Assembly: GCA_947561585.1 (NCBI GenBank)
Contig: CANNZV010000519.1
Location: 62,001-126,000 of the forward strand
Source: Caprella mutica
Lineage: Eukaryota; Arthropoda; Malacostraca; Amphipoda; Caprellidae
Length of the DNA stretch: 64,000 nucleotides
Direction of reading: 5' to 3'
Shown in pieces: positions 20,940 through 31,530 of the stretch (positions are counted from its first letter, which is position 1; every line of letters starts with the position of its first letter). The notes beneath the pieces are model-generated. The model was not told the DNA's origin and did not search any database. It saw nothing but the letters and a program-made list of their open reading frames with translations. The translations under genes were made by a program, and so were the position numbers.

Positions 20940-21180
20940 TATTAAAAATCATAAGGCAACAAGTTCCATAGTCCAGATGCAGAGTAAATAACATTATACT
21001 TAAAATCTAACATCTATAGCGGGATAAATTAAGGCCATTGATTCTTCTCAATGAAGTAGCAATGGCATCAATGCATATATAATTACAATTAATAGCTACA
21101 TATTTAGTAAGAATAACATCGTATCCAACCTATCTTGCAGATCTGAACATGTTAAGACAAAGATTAAACATGAATATAGC
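20940..21180 (-). pseudogene. C-terminal remnant of a LINE (minus strand)
   Basis: On the minus strand, V-I-Y-S-A-S-G-L-W-N-L-L-P-Y near 20950-20990 matches the 'Y...xLWNxLP' block that ends many Jockey/CR1-type LINE proteins. Upstream text is broken. Confidence 0.35.
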
Positions 21181-21310
21181 ACAACAATCCTTAGAATCTT
21201 GAACTGAAATCGAAAATTTCAAATAATGAATTTTCGAACTGAAAATAAGCGTGTAGAATATATACATACACGCACACATTCTGTTTTCAGTAAAAGTCAT
21301 CTAATGAATA

Positions 21311-21510
21311 GGGTCACGCAGGTAAATTGCGGCCCTTTAATTCTTAATTGCGGCTCTCTCAAGAGAGTCTCTAAAACTTTCTGAACCGAAATTACATTAA
21401 AATGTTGCATAGCTATCAAAAGAACCACAGTGCACGCTATAATTTATTAATTTAAGTTTTTAACGTGTGTTTTGAATGCATGATGTTTTTGTTGTAAGAG
21501 GCCACAGTAT
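21311..21510 (+). mobile_element. GGGTCA-end MITE, truncated copy
   Basis: It begins after TA (21309-21310) with GGGTCACGCAGGTAAATTGC and follows the full copy at 54251-54494 through TTAATTGCGG, CTCAAGAGAGTCTC, ACATTAAAATGTTGCATAGC and GAGGCCACAG. The right end is missing. Confidence 0.65.
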
Positions 21511-21514
21511 AATT

Positions 21515-21748
21515 AAATAACATTTTCGTATGCAAAGCCTTAGTATTGGAATATGTGATAGAATAGCAACCTACAGTAAAACTTACCTACAAGCAGCAGC
21601 AGCAGAAACAGCAGTATACGGGCACTTTCCTCTCTTACCGTAATTACCCACCCTGGCACTAATTTTATCGTGGTATCGAAGCGCTTTACGGTACACTAGA
21701 GGAATCACGAAAGTAACACTAACACATCACTTTACACTTAATTGATCA
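21515..21748. other. No gene; spacer before the BEL element
   Basis: AT-rich spacer with a short (CAG)n-like run at 21594-21616. Nothing else seen. Confidence 0.5.
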
Positions 21749-21753
21749 CAGTG
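21749..21753. repeat. BEL element target duplication CAGTG (left)
   Basis: CAGTG immediately precedes the 21754 LTR edge and recurs at 28605-28609 after the other LTR. Confidence 0.9.
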
Positions 21754-22224
21754 TGTACTGGCTTTTCATATTTAAAGGAGAATCTCAATAGAAACAGTCA
21801 GTAATTCAGTCCGTACTTTATTGTAATTCTTCCACATCAAGTACAAACTTTTGAATGATAATAAATCATTTTACTATCTCCTGATTTACATAAGTTTATT
21901 TTAATCCATTCCACAACTGGAGTGCGAAAGAAGAAAAGGCACGTGCGCTCACCCCGAAGTCTAATTTCACACTGACTAGCCAGAACCATGGGGGTTCAGA
22001 ACTTCAGAACAGAACTGCGTAACGAACTTTGCACGTACACATTTCCAAATAAATAACTAGATATTACAAATTTAGAACAAATATTGAAAATGATAAGAGC
22101 TAAAAGTAAAATGAAACATTACAAAGTTAATCACATAATAAACCTTTTAACTTTAATGAGGAAATATACTTATAAACTATAAACAAACAGAAATTTATTC
22201 TTTGCTGTACATTTGTACAGCACA
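21754..22224 (-). repeat. 3' LTR of the BEL/Pao element
   Basis: A 471-bp direct copy of 28082-28604. Read in element direction it starts TGTGCTGTACAAATG and ends CCAGTACA, with TG...CA ends. A purine-rich tract (GGGCGGGAG on the minus strand, 22225-22233) precedes it, as expected of a polypurine tract. The pol frame stops inside this LTR (22195). Confidence 0.95.
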
Positions 22225-25149
22225 CTCCCGCCCGACTGTGCCCAGATTTTCGTTTTGGCACAGGGGAACGAGATCATGAATGGCTTTGATAACTGTACGA
22301 CTTCTTCCCTTACTGGGACAAACCCTCAACAGAACTTTTCGGACGAGGCCGTCAGAACTCTTAAAAGTTTCAACTACCAAACCTAAAATCCACTGATTTC
22401 GTGGGAGATTCTTTGACTTAATAATTACTACAGTTCCCTTAGTGATTGACTTCTGAGGAGCCTTCCACTTTCTACGTTCTATCATATCAACTAGGTACAG
22501 TTTCTTCCAATAATGCCAGAATTCGTCGGCTATACGTTGTACCTTCTTCCATCTGTTAAGTCCGTAAGCGTGTACGTCCGTTTTTACGATTTCGTCATTA
22601 GGGATAGATGAAGGTTCGACCTTGAGTGTTAATATCATTGAGGGGGTGATCGGATAGGGTTCGTTTGGATCATCGCATATGCCATAAAGTGGTGTTGAAT
22701 TGACTATGCTTGCCGCTTCTTGTAGAAATGTGCACATTTCATCCCTACTTAGGTTAGTGGTTGACACCTTTTGAAGAAAGGTTTGTAAAATGCGTCGAAC
22801 AGAGCCAATCTTTCTCTCATAAACTCCTCCGAAGTGGCTTGCCTCGGCAGGGTTCATTTTCCAAGCGCAACCGCGTGTGAGAGCGTCTTGTTCAATACGT
22901 TTGAAATCAATATTGAAGTTGAGTGCACCTACAAAATTAGACCCTTGGTCGCTTACTATTGACTTGCAAGGTCCACGAATGGCAATGAATCTACGCATAC
23001 CGTTTATGAATGAAACAGTATCTAGGCCGACCAAAGGTTCGATATGTATGGCTCTAGATGCTAAGCACGTTATGATAAGACCATACATTTTCTTCGTTGC
23101 TTTACTTTGACGCGTACATTTACCATCATGTACTAAGAGCGGACCAAATACATCTATACCGATGTGATCAAATGGAGCTGATTCGTTCACCCTTTCTGAG
23201 GGCAAATCAGCCATCATTTGGCCAGCCGTTGATCCTCGCAATCGCTTGCACATGGTACATTCAGCTATAACTTTCTTCACCAACATCTTACCTTTGATGA
23301 TGAAAAATCCACGATTTCGCACTTCCGAATAAGAGATCAGGCGTCCTTGATGGGCACAGATCTCATGACAATGCTCGACAATTCTCCTGGATATGGGATG
23401 TTCGTGAGGCAGCACAACTGGGTGTTTGACTTTATACGAACCAAGAGAATTGCGGAGTCTACCTCCAGCCCTAATAAGTCCGGTGCTATCCTTGAAGGGT
23501 GCCACTCCACTTAGAGTGTGTCCATCAGGTAACTCCAGTGGTATCTGCATATCACCGCCTATTTCTTGGAAAGAATCACGCTGAGCTGCTGACACCAGAG
23601 CTTCGACAGCCTCCTGAACATATATGTCATTGTTGCGCGGAGCTAAAGGCTTTCCCTTGGATTGACGAGCTTTGTCAGACCATCGTCTGACAAGGGAAAG
23701 AACACGCTGTACGATTCTTATACACTTGGGCCAACTACTGACTCGTTCGACTAGTTCGGTTAGAGGGGAATTCGGTGTTGAGGTTTCTGCACAGCGCAAG
23801 ATTTTGTGATGAGGAGTAGCTTCGGGTAGGTTACTATAAGGAGTTCCTGAAGTCTCACTGATTACAGGTTCGTCATCATAAATGAATTCAGGTCCTGTAA
23901 ACCACAAGCTGTTAACGAGAGATTCTGGACTCATTGATCTAGATGCGTGATCAGCGGGATTTTGATCTGTAGGAACGTATTTCCATCCAGTTACGCAATG
24001 ACATAATCTTCTTATACTATCAATACGACGAGATACGTAGCGCGAGAACGATTTACGACAATTCTGAAGATATCCTAACACTATCTTAGAATCTGTGTAG
24101 CAAGATATGCCTGTGATTCTGACATTTAACTCACGCAAGACGTTGGATAGAGCAAAAGAAGCTTCCAGAGCAGCGCACAATTCCAAGCGTGGGATTGTAG
24201 TTGCATCCCTTGGAGCAACTTTTGAACCGGCCGTTACGAAGGATACACGGCGCTCACCTTCCGAGTTAAAACTTGTGGCGTAGATTACGTAACCAATAGC
24301 CACAGAAGATGCATCAGCGAATACATGAAGATGAACATCAGTTGGATTAGTAACGAATATGCATCGAGGTATCGATATACGAGCTCCGTTAACCTCATTT
24401 TTCCACTTCGTCCAAGCGGACAATTTGTCTTCAGACAATGGCGTATCCCAGTCTAGGTGTTCGCTCGATTCACAGTGCATAGCTTCTCGCTGAATAATCC
24501 TTCCTCCAAGCACGATTGGAGCAACCATGCCGATCGGGTCAAACAAGCCATTTACAGACGATAATATACCTCTTCTTGTGAAGGGACGATCAGGAATATT
24601 GATGTTTATTGTCATATGATCCGATTCAGTTTCCCAAACTACACCGAGTGTCCTGGACGACTCTGATGGAGTGATAGACACTGACTGATGAAGCTGTTCA
24701 TCACGGCTATGAGAAAAGTTCTCCTGAACAGGTTTAGAGTTGGATCGTATCTTATGCAGTTCCAACTGATACTTTCCAAACACAGTTTTCGTTTCATTGA
24801 CTATCGAAATAGCCTCTTCAGAGGAATTGCAACTATGCAAGCCGTCGTCAACATAGAAATCTTTATCTACAAAACGAGCGGCGGCATCACTTAATTCGTT
24901 ATTACTACGTTCACGCTTTACTATATATTTCAAACCATATTCCGCGATGGAAGGGGAACTTCGTGCTCCAAAAAGATGTACGTTAGACCTATATTGCACG
25001 ATTGGCTTCGAAGTATCATTGTTTTGCCACCAAAAGAATCGTAGAAAATCCTTTTGATCGTCAGGAACAAGAAAGTTTTGAAACATATGTTTGATATCGC
25101 ATGTGAAAGCCACAGGAAATGATCGAAACCTTAGTAATACCGCTCGCAA
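22195..25149 (-). CDS. BEL pol: RT, RNase H, integrase, DUF5641-like C-terminus
   Basis: A 984-residue frame. RT carries the Y-V-D-D active site near residue 100. An RNase H-like part follows (F-A-D-A-S-S near 275; C-Y-T-D-S-K). The integrase has a His/Cys zinc motif (H-P-I-S...H-C-H-E-I-C-A-H, C-T-M-C) near residues 590-640 and D,D,E residues in G-I-D-V-F-G, S-D-Q-G-S-N-F and G-G-V-Y-E-R. The end (R-W-K-K-V-Q-R-I-A-D-E-F-W, G-T-V-V-I-I) matches the DUF5641 region of BEL polyproteins. It would copy the element's RNA and insert the DNA. The frame lacks the RT N-terminus, which lies in the preceding frame; the apparent Met start is not a true start. The C-terminus runs into the 3' LTR. Confidence 0.9.
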   Translation of the reverse strand: MRAVLLRFRSFPVAFTCDIKHMFQNFLVPDDQKDFLRFFWWQNNDTSKPIVQYRSNVHLFGARSSPSIAEYGLKYIVKRERSNNELSDAAARFVDKDFYVDDGLHSCNSSEEAISIVNETKTVFGKYQLELHKIRSNSKPVQENFSHSRDEQLHQSVSITPSESSRTLGVVWETESDHMTININIPDRPFTRRGILSSVNGLFDPIGMVAPIVLGGRIIQREAMHCESSEHLDWDTPLSEDKLSAWTKWKNEVNGARISIPRCIFVTNPTDVHLHVFADASSVAIGYVIYATSFNSEGERRVSFVTAGSKVAPRDATTIPRLELCAALEASFALSNVLRELNVRITGISCYTDSKIVLGYLQNCRKSFSRYVSRRIDSIRRLCHCVTGWKYVPTDQNPADHASRSMSPESLVNSLWFTGPEFIYDDEPVISETSGTPYSNLPEATPHHKILRCAETSTPNSPLTELVERVSSWPKCIRIVQRVLSLVRRWSDKARQSKGKPLAPRNNDIYVQEAVEALVSAAQRDSFQEIGGDMQIPLELPDGHTLSGVAPFKDSTGLIRAGGRLRNSLGSYKVKHPVVLPHEHPISRRIVEHCHEICAHQGRLISYSEVRNRGFFIIKGKMLVKKVIAECTMCKRLRGSTAGQMMADLPSERVNESAPFDHIGIDVFGPLLVHDGKCTRQSKATKKMYGLIITCLASRAIHIEPLVGLDTVSFINGMRRFIAIRGPCKSIVSDQGSNFVGALNFNIDFKRIEQDALTRGCAWKMNPAEASHFGGVYERKIGSVRRILQTFLQKVSTTNLSRDEMCTFLQEAASIVNSTPLYGICDDPNEPYPITPSMILTLKVEPSSIPNDEIVKTDVHAYGLNRWKKVQRIADEFWHYWKKLYLVDMIERRKWKAPQKSITKGTVVIIKSKNLPRNQWILGLVVETFKSSDGLVRKVLLRVCPSKGRSRTVIKAIHDLVPLCQNENLGTVGRECAVQMYSKE

Positions 25150-25200
25150 ATCATTGTTCAGATCAGGTCCCTGTAATAACGCGTCGTTCAGAGAAACTTT
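25150..25200 (-). other. Frameshift in BEL RT
   Basis: The upstream frame carries the RT block R-L-V-F-D-A-S-A and stops at 25188. The continuing RT sequence is in another frame. The shift lies in a purine-rich stretch at about 25190-25205 and looks like a one-base indel. It could be mutation, or less likely programmed shifting, since BEL elements usually have one uninterrupted frame. Confidence 0.75.
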
Positions 25201-28040
25201 CTTAAGGATGCTGAAGCATCAAACACTAAACGAGCTTTATCTTTTAGCGGATGGGTGACCGGGAAGAAGGGTAGCCACCAAGCCTTACCTTGTTTTGGAG
25301 TTACGTATTCGCTTCTGATTTGTTCGACATGTCCCATTCGTACATTTTTATCGATCGCTTCTCGACATTGTGCTAGCTTAGCATTAGTTGTTTTTAATTT
25401 GTTCAACGTCGAAACTGTTCGGAAATAGACCGCATCTTTATTGTTTGGCAATGACACATCGCTATCCTTGAAAGGAAGAGGGAGTATCACCCTACCATCT
25501 TTGTCGATATTTACCTCCGAATTTAGTTTCTCTATAAACTTCGAGTCATCGACGGAGAATCCTTTTAAATCGTCATTGCTGTGTCGCTCAAACACGTTGT
25601 CTGTCGACTCTAGAAGGTTAGTTTTGAGAGGAAAAACATCAGATGCATCGAAACTCATCTGTCCCGCTTGTTTAACACATATACGAAACGCACGAACAGA
25701 TGGAGATGGTACCTCATAATTACAAGCCTTCACAATTCTTTTAGAAACTGGACCAACTAGAGCATAACCAAGAGGTGTCTGATGGACATAAGGAGCTTTA
25801 TAACCGAAAGTTTTATAGTTCATTAATTCACCTGCATCTGCTCCTACTAATAGCATTGTATCTACTTCATAATCTAACTCTGTGAATTTATTAGCAAGAT
25901 GTCTTATGTGCGGAAAACTGTTTATGATCTTTGAAGAAGCCATCTCATCATGAGTGTCAGGAATCATGCTACTAGACAAAGTATCAGGCAGTTTATACCA
26001 TTTAGAATCAGAAACACCTTTAACTTTTAAACCACTTATCAATTGACCATCAACATTAGTTTTTAATCCGCTAAGAGTTTTAAGTGAATAAGAATATTTA
26101 GGAGCTTCGACAGAAAGTAAATCTAACAGCTTGGGATCTGCAAAACATCTGGTACTCTGATCATCTAGGATTAATAAACACTTAACAGTTTTCTCTGAAT
26201 TCGAGTGACCAACTTCTACAAGAAATGTCTTAGAAAATACACATGGAGAATTATGTTCGCTTACATCAGTCATAGTAACTCTAGCAAAAGGTTTACTACT
26301 GCTCTGAAATTTACCGTTATTATGTTTAGACACATATGTAGATGTGTTTTCGTTTTCATTTACGTTAGCTACATTGTCATAATGCATTACAGTTAAGTGA
26401 CTCTTTTGACATACGCTACACTTTGGATTTTCAGATTTACAGTTAACAACAAAATGATCACCTAGACAACGAAAACATAACTTATTTTCTCTGACTACAG
26501 CAAGTTTATCATCTCTGTTAAAATTCCTAAATGAATAGCAATCTTTCAAACTGTGCTTATCGCTTTTATGGACATAACAATAAGCTTTCATACCTGTTGA
26601 CTTTTCATCTGATGTACTTTCCGTACGAAATACCTTAGTAGTTCGAGAGCTTCGCTGGTCTCTCACAGTGGTTGGTGCCTTCTTAAAGAAATCATCTACT
26701 GATTCCTTGTAGAGGAGTTGAATGAAGCTGACGAAGACAGAAAGTGTAGGGTTCTGTCCACTTGAAGCCTTGCTCTTGACTCCAAATGTTCTCCATCTGC
26801 CACGAAGTGAGTCTGAGAGTTTTCCAGACAGCATTTGGATTCCTTCATAAGTATTGAGCCACTGTAGCTGAGGGCAGGACTCCATTGAACAAACAGCATT
26901 CCTGCATGCATCCAACATGCTGGTGATAGAATCCTCATCATCAATAGAATAGATAGGTGGAAGTTTCTTAAGGCGATCAATAAGTAACTGTGAGCCTGCC
27001 ATTTTATTACCATATCGTTCTTCAAATGTACTCCATATGGTATCGAGGGCTGACCCTGATGACTCTACTGTGACGTTAGTAAGGTAGTCTTTCACAAGAT
27101 CTTGAGGACGACCAGTTGTATTGGCACATAGTATCTGTAGTTTCTCTATGTTAGTGAGAGCAACACAACTCATCCTACTCTTCAATATGTTAGCCCACAT
27201 ATTATAGGTCCCGGGTTTGCCGTTGAAAGGTTCTGCTGGAGATTTCAGAAGATCTGCCTTGAGCAGAAACGTAGCTGCATTTGAGGATTCAATTACAGGT
27301 GGGTCTTCGTTATTAGAAGAATGGGCATTATTAAAATCTTCGTTGGTAGATTGATTTTCATTTTTAGGAACTGGTCCATCTTCATAGTTACTCTGAGTTT
27401 GACTTTCTTCATTCTGTTGTTCGTTAATGACATCCTCGCGCTGAGGAGGAGTAGTCATAACAGAAAAAAGTGACTGTCGATCTTCAGGGTTATCATTCGA
27501 TATGTCGTCTAAATCAAATCGTCGTCTGAGAGAATTAATTTCACGAACAGAGTCGTAAGCTTCACGCATAAGTTCGAAGCGTAACCTCTTAGCAGTGCGA
27601 GATTCATTTCGTGCACCGTTATCTCGAAGGCGTACTTCCAATGCTCTACTTTGATTATCAAAGTGTTTCTTAACAGCTGTTATTTCATCAGATTTCGCTT
27701 TTAGTTCTTCTTCGCTTGAACCGTCTAAATCTTCTTGTAATAACTCTCTAAATTTATCTGTAACAGCGTCTAATTCCTTTATAAGGACGTTTAAAGATGG
27801 CTTTGCTCCACGCTTCACGTTCTCTCCCATAGCTGTGTACGTCAAGCAAACACTTACACGGAATGCAGTAGAGGCCAAGCTGTGGTGTGTGCGTGAACAA
27901 AGGCACACCGCTACATATATCGTTCCGTATGCTATACGTACTGAAGGTGGTGAGGTATATGTTGAATAGGTGGTGAGAGACACGCTAGGGGGTGACTTGA
28001 TATACCTGAGCAGTGAGCTGATGCACAGTAGAGTTGCCAC
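25188..28040 (-). CDS. BEL Gag, protease and start of RT
   Basis: 950 residues from the first Met at 28040; the more Gag-like start is M-G-E-N at 27830 (residue 71), since the first 70 residues are hydrophobic and Ser/Thr-rich and lie in the leader just after the LTR. An acidic, coiled-coil-prone N-terminus is followed by a DUF1759-type Gag core (F-N-G-K-P-G-T-Y-N-M-W near 275), zinc knuckles (C-F-R-C-x3-H-x4-C near 517, C-S-V-C-x3-H), an A17/DUF1758-type aspartic protease with L-D-D-Q-S-T near 627, and the RT start (W-W-L-P-F-F-P-V...F-D-A-S-A). The frame ends at the frameshift. The Gag would form the particle; the protease would cut the polyprotein. Confidence 0.9.
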   Translation of the reverse strand: MATLLCISSLLRYIKSPPSVSLTTYSTYTSPPSVRIAYGTIYVAVCLCSRTHHSLASTAFRVSVCLTYTAMGENVKRGAKPSLNVLIKELDAVTDKFRELLQEDLDGSSEEELKAKSDEITAVKKHFDNQSRALEVRLRDNGARNESRTAKRLRFELMREAYDSVREINSLRRRFDLDDISNDNPEDRQSLFSVMTTPPQREDVINEQQNEESQTQSNYEDGPVPKNENQSTNEDFNNAHSSNNEDPPVIESSNAATFLLKADLLKSPAEPFNGKPGTYNMWANILKSRMSCVALTNIEKLQILCANTTGRPQDLVKDYLTNVTVESSGSALDTIWSTFEERYGNKMAGSQLLIDRLKKLPPIYSIDDEDSITSMLDACRNAVCSMESCPQLQWLNTYEGIQMLSGKLSDSLRGRWRTFGVKSKASSGQNPTLSVFVSFIQLLYKESVDDFFKKAPTTVRDQRSSRTTKVFRTESTSDEKSTGMKAYCYVHKSDKHSLKDCYSFRNFNRDDKLAVVRENKLCFRCLGDHFVVNCKSENPKCSVCQKSHLTVMHYDNVANVNENENTSTYVSKHNNGKFQSSSKPFARVTMTDVSEHNSPCVFSKTFLVEVGHSNSEKTVKCLLILDDQSTRCFADPKLLDLLSVEAPKYSYSLKTLSGLKTNVDGQLISGLKVKGVSDSKWYKLPDTLSSSMIPDTHDEMASSKIINSFPHIRHLANKFTELDYEVDTMLLVGADAGELMNYKTFGYKAPYVHQTPLGYALVGPVSKRIVKACNYEVPSPSVRAFRICVKQAGQMSFDASDVFPLKTNLLESTDNVFERHSNDDLKGFSVDDSKFIEKLNSEVNIDKDGRVILPLPFKDSDVSLPNNKDAVYFRTVSTLNKLKTTNAKLAQCREAIDKNVRMGHVEQIRSEYVTPKQGKAWWLPFFPVTHPLKDKARLVFDASASLRKFL

Positions 28041-28081
28041 GAGTCACCAGATAATCTTCCATCAGTCGAACAATGATTTAA

Positions 28082-28604
28082 TGTACTGGCTTTTCATATT
28101 TAAAGGAGACTCTCAATAGAAACAGTCAGTAATTCAGTCCGTACTTTATTGTAATTCTTCCACATCAAGTACAAACTTTTGAATGATAATAAATCATTTT
28201 ACTATCTCCTGATTTATCAAGTACAAACTTTTGAATGATAATAAATCATTTTACTATCTCCTGATTTACATAAGTTTATTTTAATCCATTCCACAACTGG
28301 AGTGCGAAAGAAGAAAAGGCACGTGCGCTCACCCCGCAGTCTAATTTCACACTGACTAGCCAGAACCATGGGGGTTCAGAACTTCAGAACAGAACTGCGT
28401 AACGAACTTTGCACGTACACATTTCCAAATAAATAACTAGATATTACAAATTTAGAACAAATATTGAAAATGATAAGAGCTAAAAGTAAAATGAAACATT
28501 ACAAAGTTAATCACATAATAAACCTTTTAACTTTAATGAGGAAATATACTTATAAACTATAAACAAACAGAAATTTATTCTTTGCTGTACATTTGTACAG
28601 CACA
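28082..28604 (-). repeat. 5' LTR of the BEL/Pao element, with internal 52-bp duplication
   Basis: 523 bp. It equals the 3' LTR plus a 52-bp tandem duplication (ATCAAGTACAAAC to CTCCTGATTT) within 28164-28268. It should contain the promoter and start of transcription; no clear TATA box was assigned. I could not match a primer-binding site to a tRNA in the bases just inside (28081 downwards). Confidence 0.95.
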
Positions 28605-28609
28605 CAGTG
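28605..28609. repeat. BEL element target duplication CAGTG (right)
   Basis: Matches 21749-21753. Confidence 0.9.
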
Positions 28610-28675
28610 CACTAGCATTTAATTATTCTACACAGATTGTTCACAATGCACTAATACTTTACTAACGCAGCACTA

Positions 28676-28878
28676 AAGGCCTTGATACACGGTGCGAGTT
28701 GACCTAGCCCGTTACTGTAGTGCAGCTACTCGCACAGTGTGACCGTATCAGTCGAATAACTGACATGGAATTTCAATGCTATGAGCATTGAGCTGCTAGC
28801 ATGCAAGTACAGTCACAGTGGGACAGCTGCTATCCACTGTTACGACAGTAACTTGCACCGTGTATCAAACAAAGCCTT
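28676..28878. mobile_element. Short MITE with TA target and AAGGC ends
   Basis: TA is at 28674-28675 and 28879-28880. The ends are inverted copies (AAGGCCTTGATACACGGTGC left; AAGGCTTTGTTTGATACACGG reading in from the right). 203 bp, non-coding. The AAGGC ends and TA target recall 59473-60057. Confidence 0.7.
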
Positions 28879-28939
28879 TACACGTAATTATTTTCCACTT
28901 CACTAGTCACAGATTCCTAAGAGCTGAATCACTTCGCGC

Positions 28940-30290
28940 ACAGTGCCGATGGTCGATCAGTGCAGTGCAGTGCAGAGGCTCTTGCACGGTACAGTTGGTT
29001 ATACCTGAATGGAAGGACAATATAGTGGTGGAATTGGTGGAAAAGTTGCTCCCTGGAGTCGATCTTGTTTTGGGGTTGAAGGTTATAAATAGACTTGGAG
29101 GAGTGACGTTAAGTAGAGAGGGGATTCAGTTTGGTGTGGAAATTTTGGGGAGTTGTAGTGCCTGAATAGAGTCATGGGAGTTAAAAAACAGGAGATGAGA
29201 GGTACCTGCTAAAGAAGTTATTGATGATAAGTATTTTAGTGCCGTATTTGATGGAAACGTTTTGACAGATGGGTGGAAGTGGAAATCTGGAGTTGCTCCC
29301 ACATTGTCAAATAAAGAGACCACATATAACCAGAAAATGTTTTCTGAACAGACTGAGAAATACGAGGCAGAAATCGAGAGATGGATTGCTGATGATATTT
29401 TGGTGAAAAGTGAAAAACACTTTTAAGAAAAAACAGGAGATGACATCTTTGATGTTTTTGCAGAGGTGTTAAGAAAATGGAGGAGAATCGAAGGTTCTGG
29501 GATCATGGTAGATTTGAAGTCTGCTTATCTTCAAATCCACGTAGATGGAAGATTTATGGAAGTATCAGATGGTTAGCTATAAAGGAGTAACCTACTATTT
29601 AACTACACTTGGCTTTGGATTGAATTGCGCTCCCCGGATCATGACTTAAGATTCTTAAAAACAGTTCTAGCTAAGAGATCAGATATTTCAGAAGCAACAA
29701 GCTCATATTTACGTAAATACAGTCACTCTCGATGTAAAAGTACTGACGGATCATTAGGAGCAACATGGACTGACTAGCAAACCACATAGACAACTGGACG
29801 GAGGAACTGTATTAGGGCTTAAATTGCGATGCGACAGAGGCAGTCGGTTGTGGTTCAGTCGTGGAAAAGATTTTCCTACGGTACCCGAGAATTTGTCTAA
29901 AAGGGTACTGCATTCTATTTGTTGGAAAATGGTTGGCCATTACCCAATAGCTGAGTGGCTTCAAACTACTTGTAGCATGGCAAAACGAATGATTTCATAG
30001 TGTAACTGGGCTACCGTGTGCGGATGGCTGAAAACGCTTATATCCGAGGAGACGAATAAAAACCAAAGAGTGTGCGAGCTGCTAAAGAAAATGAGATCAG
30101 AATTTGTAAATGAGTTAACTGAAGAGTTCGGATTAAATATGAAAGTTATCTATGTGCCGACACAGAAAAATAGAGCGGACGAGCAAACGCGAGTTAATAA
30201 GAATTTTATGGACTTACTGCGCGAAGATAAAGTCGGGAGTTGTGTGCGCTGGAGTGACTCTACAAGAATTACGTGAGAGTAATGATAGGC
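28940..30290 (+). pseudogene. Decayed Gypsy-type retrotransposon pol remnant
   Basis: Plus-strand pieces in pol order: a protease end (L-P-G-V-D-L-V-L-G-L-K-V-I-N-R-L-G-G-V, about 29045-29105), pre-RT text (K-Y-E-A-E-I-E-R-W-I, about 29360), an RT block (V-D-L-K-S-A-Y-L-Q-I-H-V, 29508-29545), then A-K-R-S-D-I-S-E-A-T-S-S-Y where the Y-x-D-D block is lost, an RNase H side (L-G-L-K-L, V-G-H-Y-P-I-A-E-W-L near 29935) and Y-V-P-T-Q-K-N-R-A-D-E (30150-30190). At least six stops or shifts. No LTRs found. The family is inferred from the order and style of the blocks. Confidence 0.55.
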
Positions 30291-31119
30291 ACCATGTGGG
30301 AGTTTATAGGTCATAGTAATTATTGAAAATGTTAGATCCCACCGTTTCGCGAACAATCGCTAAGAAAATAGCCGGTTACATTCACACTGCCGAATTGTGT
30401 GTGTTTCAGCAGGCACTCCACTTGCTTGCGGTCACGTCACAGTGTACAACTAAATCAAATATCTAAATCACAGAATACTTAAAAAAATATCCTTATATAA
30501 ACTACATCCCACGAAACTTATATGAATATATTCAATATAACGTAAAATAGGCAATCAATATATGAATATATAACTAATGATTTTTAATTTTTTTACTTTG
30601 AATGTACTGTGACAATATCATACAAGATATATCTTGTCTATATTGATTGTTTTGTATCACAGATACTTAAACTGAAAAATTATATTAAAATAAAAAATAA
30701 TGCATTATCAGATCACATCAACCTACCAGATCGCATACCAAACTAACACAGAGAATTCATTTTGAAGTTGTTATCAACTTCTAAGATATCGCACAAATTG
30801 GCGTTCATGCCACACAGTCTATGGTGGATATCAATATACTCTGGACATTCTTAATTTCTTCTAGTAGATATTTTATTGTTAATGCCACTTTACAATTGAG
30901 ATAATATGACATTTGACCCATGGTCATAAAGAATCCATGTGTTAGGCGAATAAAATTATTTAGTTCTAACGGAAAAATTGAATAGATGAATGCCAGGTAG
31001 TAACTGAGTTTATGATGGACAATTATTAAATTTGTCAGGGGTTTAAGGTCTGTTTCGGCCATATCAATGACTATATCGTTGACCTCAAAAAAGAGTAAAT
31101 ACAAGGAAAGTAAGATACA
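30291..31119. other. No gene; AT-rich, nothing assigned
   Basis: No domain-like reading. A minus-strand open stretch (30805-31173) is low-complexity hydrophobic and matches nothing I recognise. Confidence 0.5.
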
Positions 31120-31530
31120 GTCAGAAAGGAAAGTGTCTCCATGAACAAAGTCACATACCACCGTCGGTGACAATGCTCATGGATGCAGAAAAGCTACTCC
31201 GTGAATGCAGTCACTTACCACGGATGGAAGAGAAAAATGAAGAGGTGATAGTAAATTAAGTCTAAAAGTCTACCTAGCACAATAATCTAAGAGGTAAATG
31301 AAGAGGTAATTAACACAAAAAATCTAAAACCTTGTAGTTGAAGAGCAAAACCCTAGAGTCATCCTCCAAAACTGCAAATAGTGTTAGAAAGTGATAAACA
31401 TGTAAAAAAAAAGAACAAGACAATACATAATTCAAATTACAACAGTTTAGATCCACAAAATGCCACCCCCTTCTCTTCCATTCACCACACACAGTTTCAG
31501 AATAGAGACAAATAAGAAATAAAAAGCCAA
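31120..31530. repeat. Dispersed repeat family R, copy 3
   Basis: Carries the full motif order of the family (GTCAGAAAGGAAAG, ATGAACAAAGTCAC, GACAATGCTCATGGATG, GTGAATGCAGTCACTTACC, GGATGGAAGAGAAAAATGAAGAGG, then AATTACAAC and GCCACCCCCTTCTCTTCCATTCAC). Its right half is also the left edge of duplication copy 1. Confidence 0.6.

Larger units (their letters stand above)
21754..28604 (-). mobile_element. BEL/Pao LTR retrotransposon, nearly intact
   Basis: A 6.85-kb element on the minus strand: 5' LTR 28082-28604, Gag-protease-RT start (28040-25188), RT to integrase and C-terminal domain (25149-22195), 3' LTR 21754-22224, 5-bp duplication CAGTG. By eye the LTRs differ by two substitutions plus a 52-bp duplication in the 5' LTR, so insertion is recent relative to everything else here. 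One frameshift separates the two frames. No envelope-like gene is present. Confidence 0.95.

Noticed and set aside
22877..25719. Short plus-strand open frames across the BEL element
   Set aside because: They are antisense shadows of the BEL pol and gag frames.
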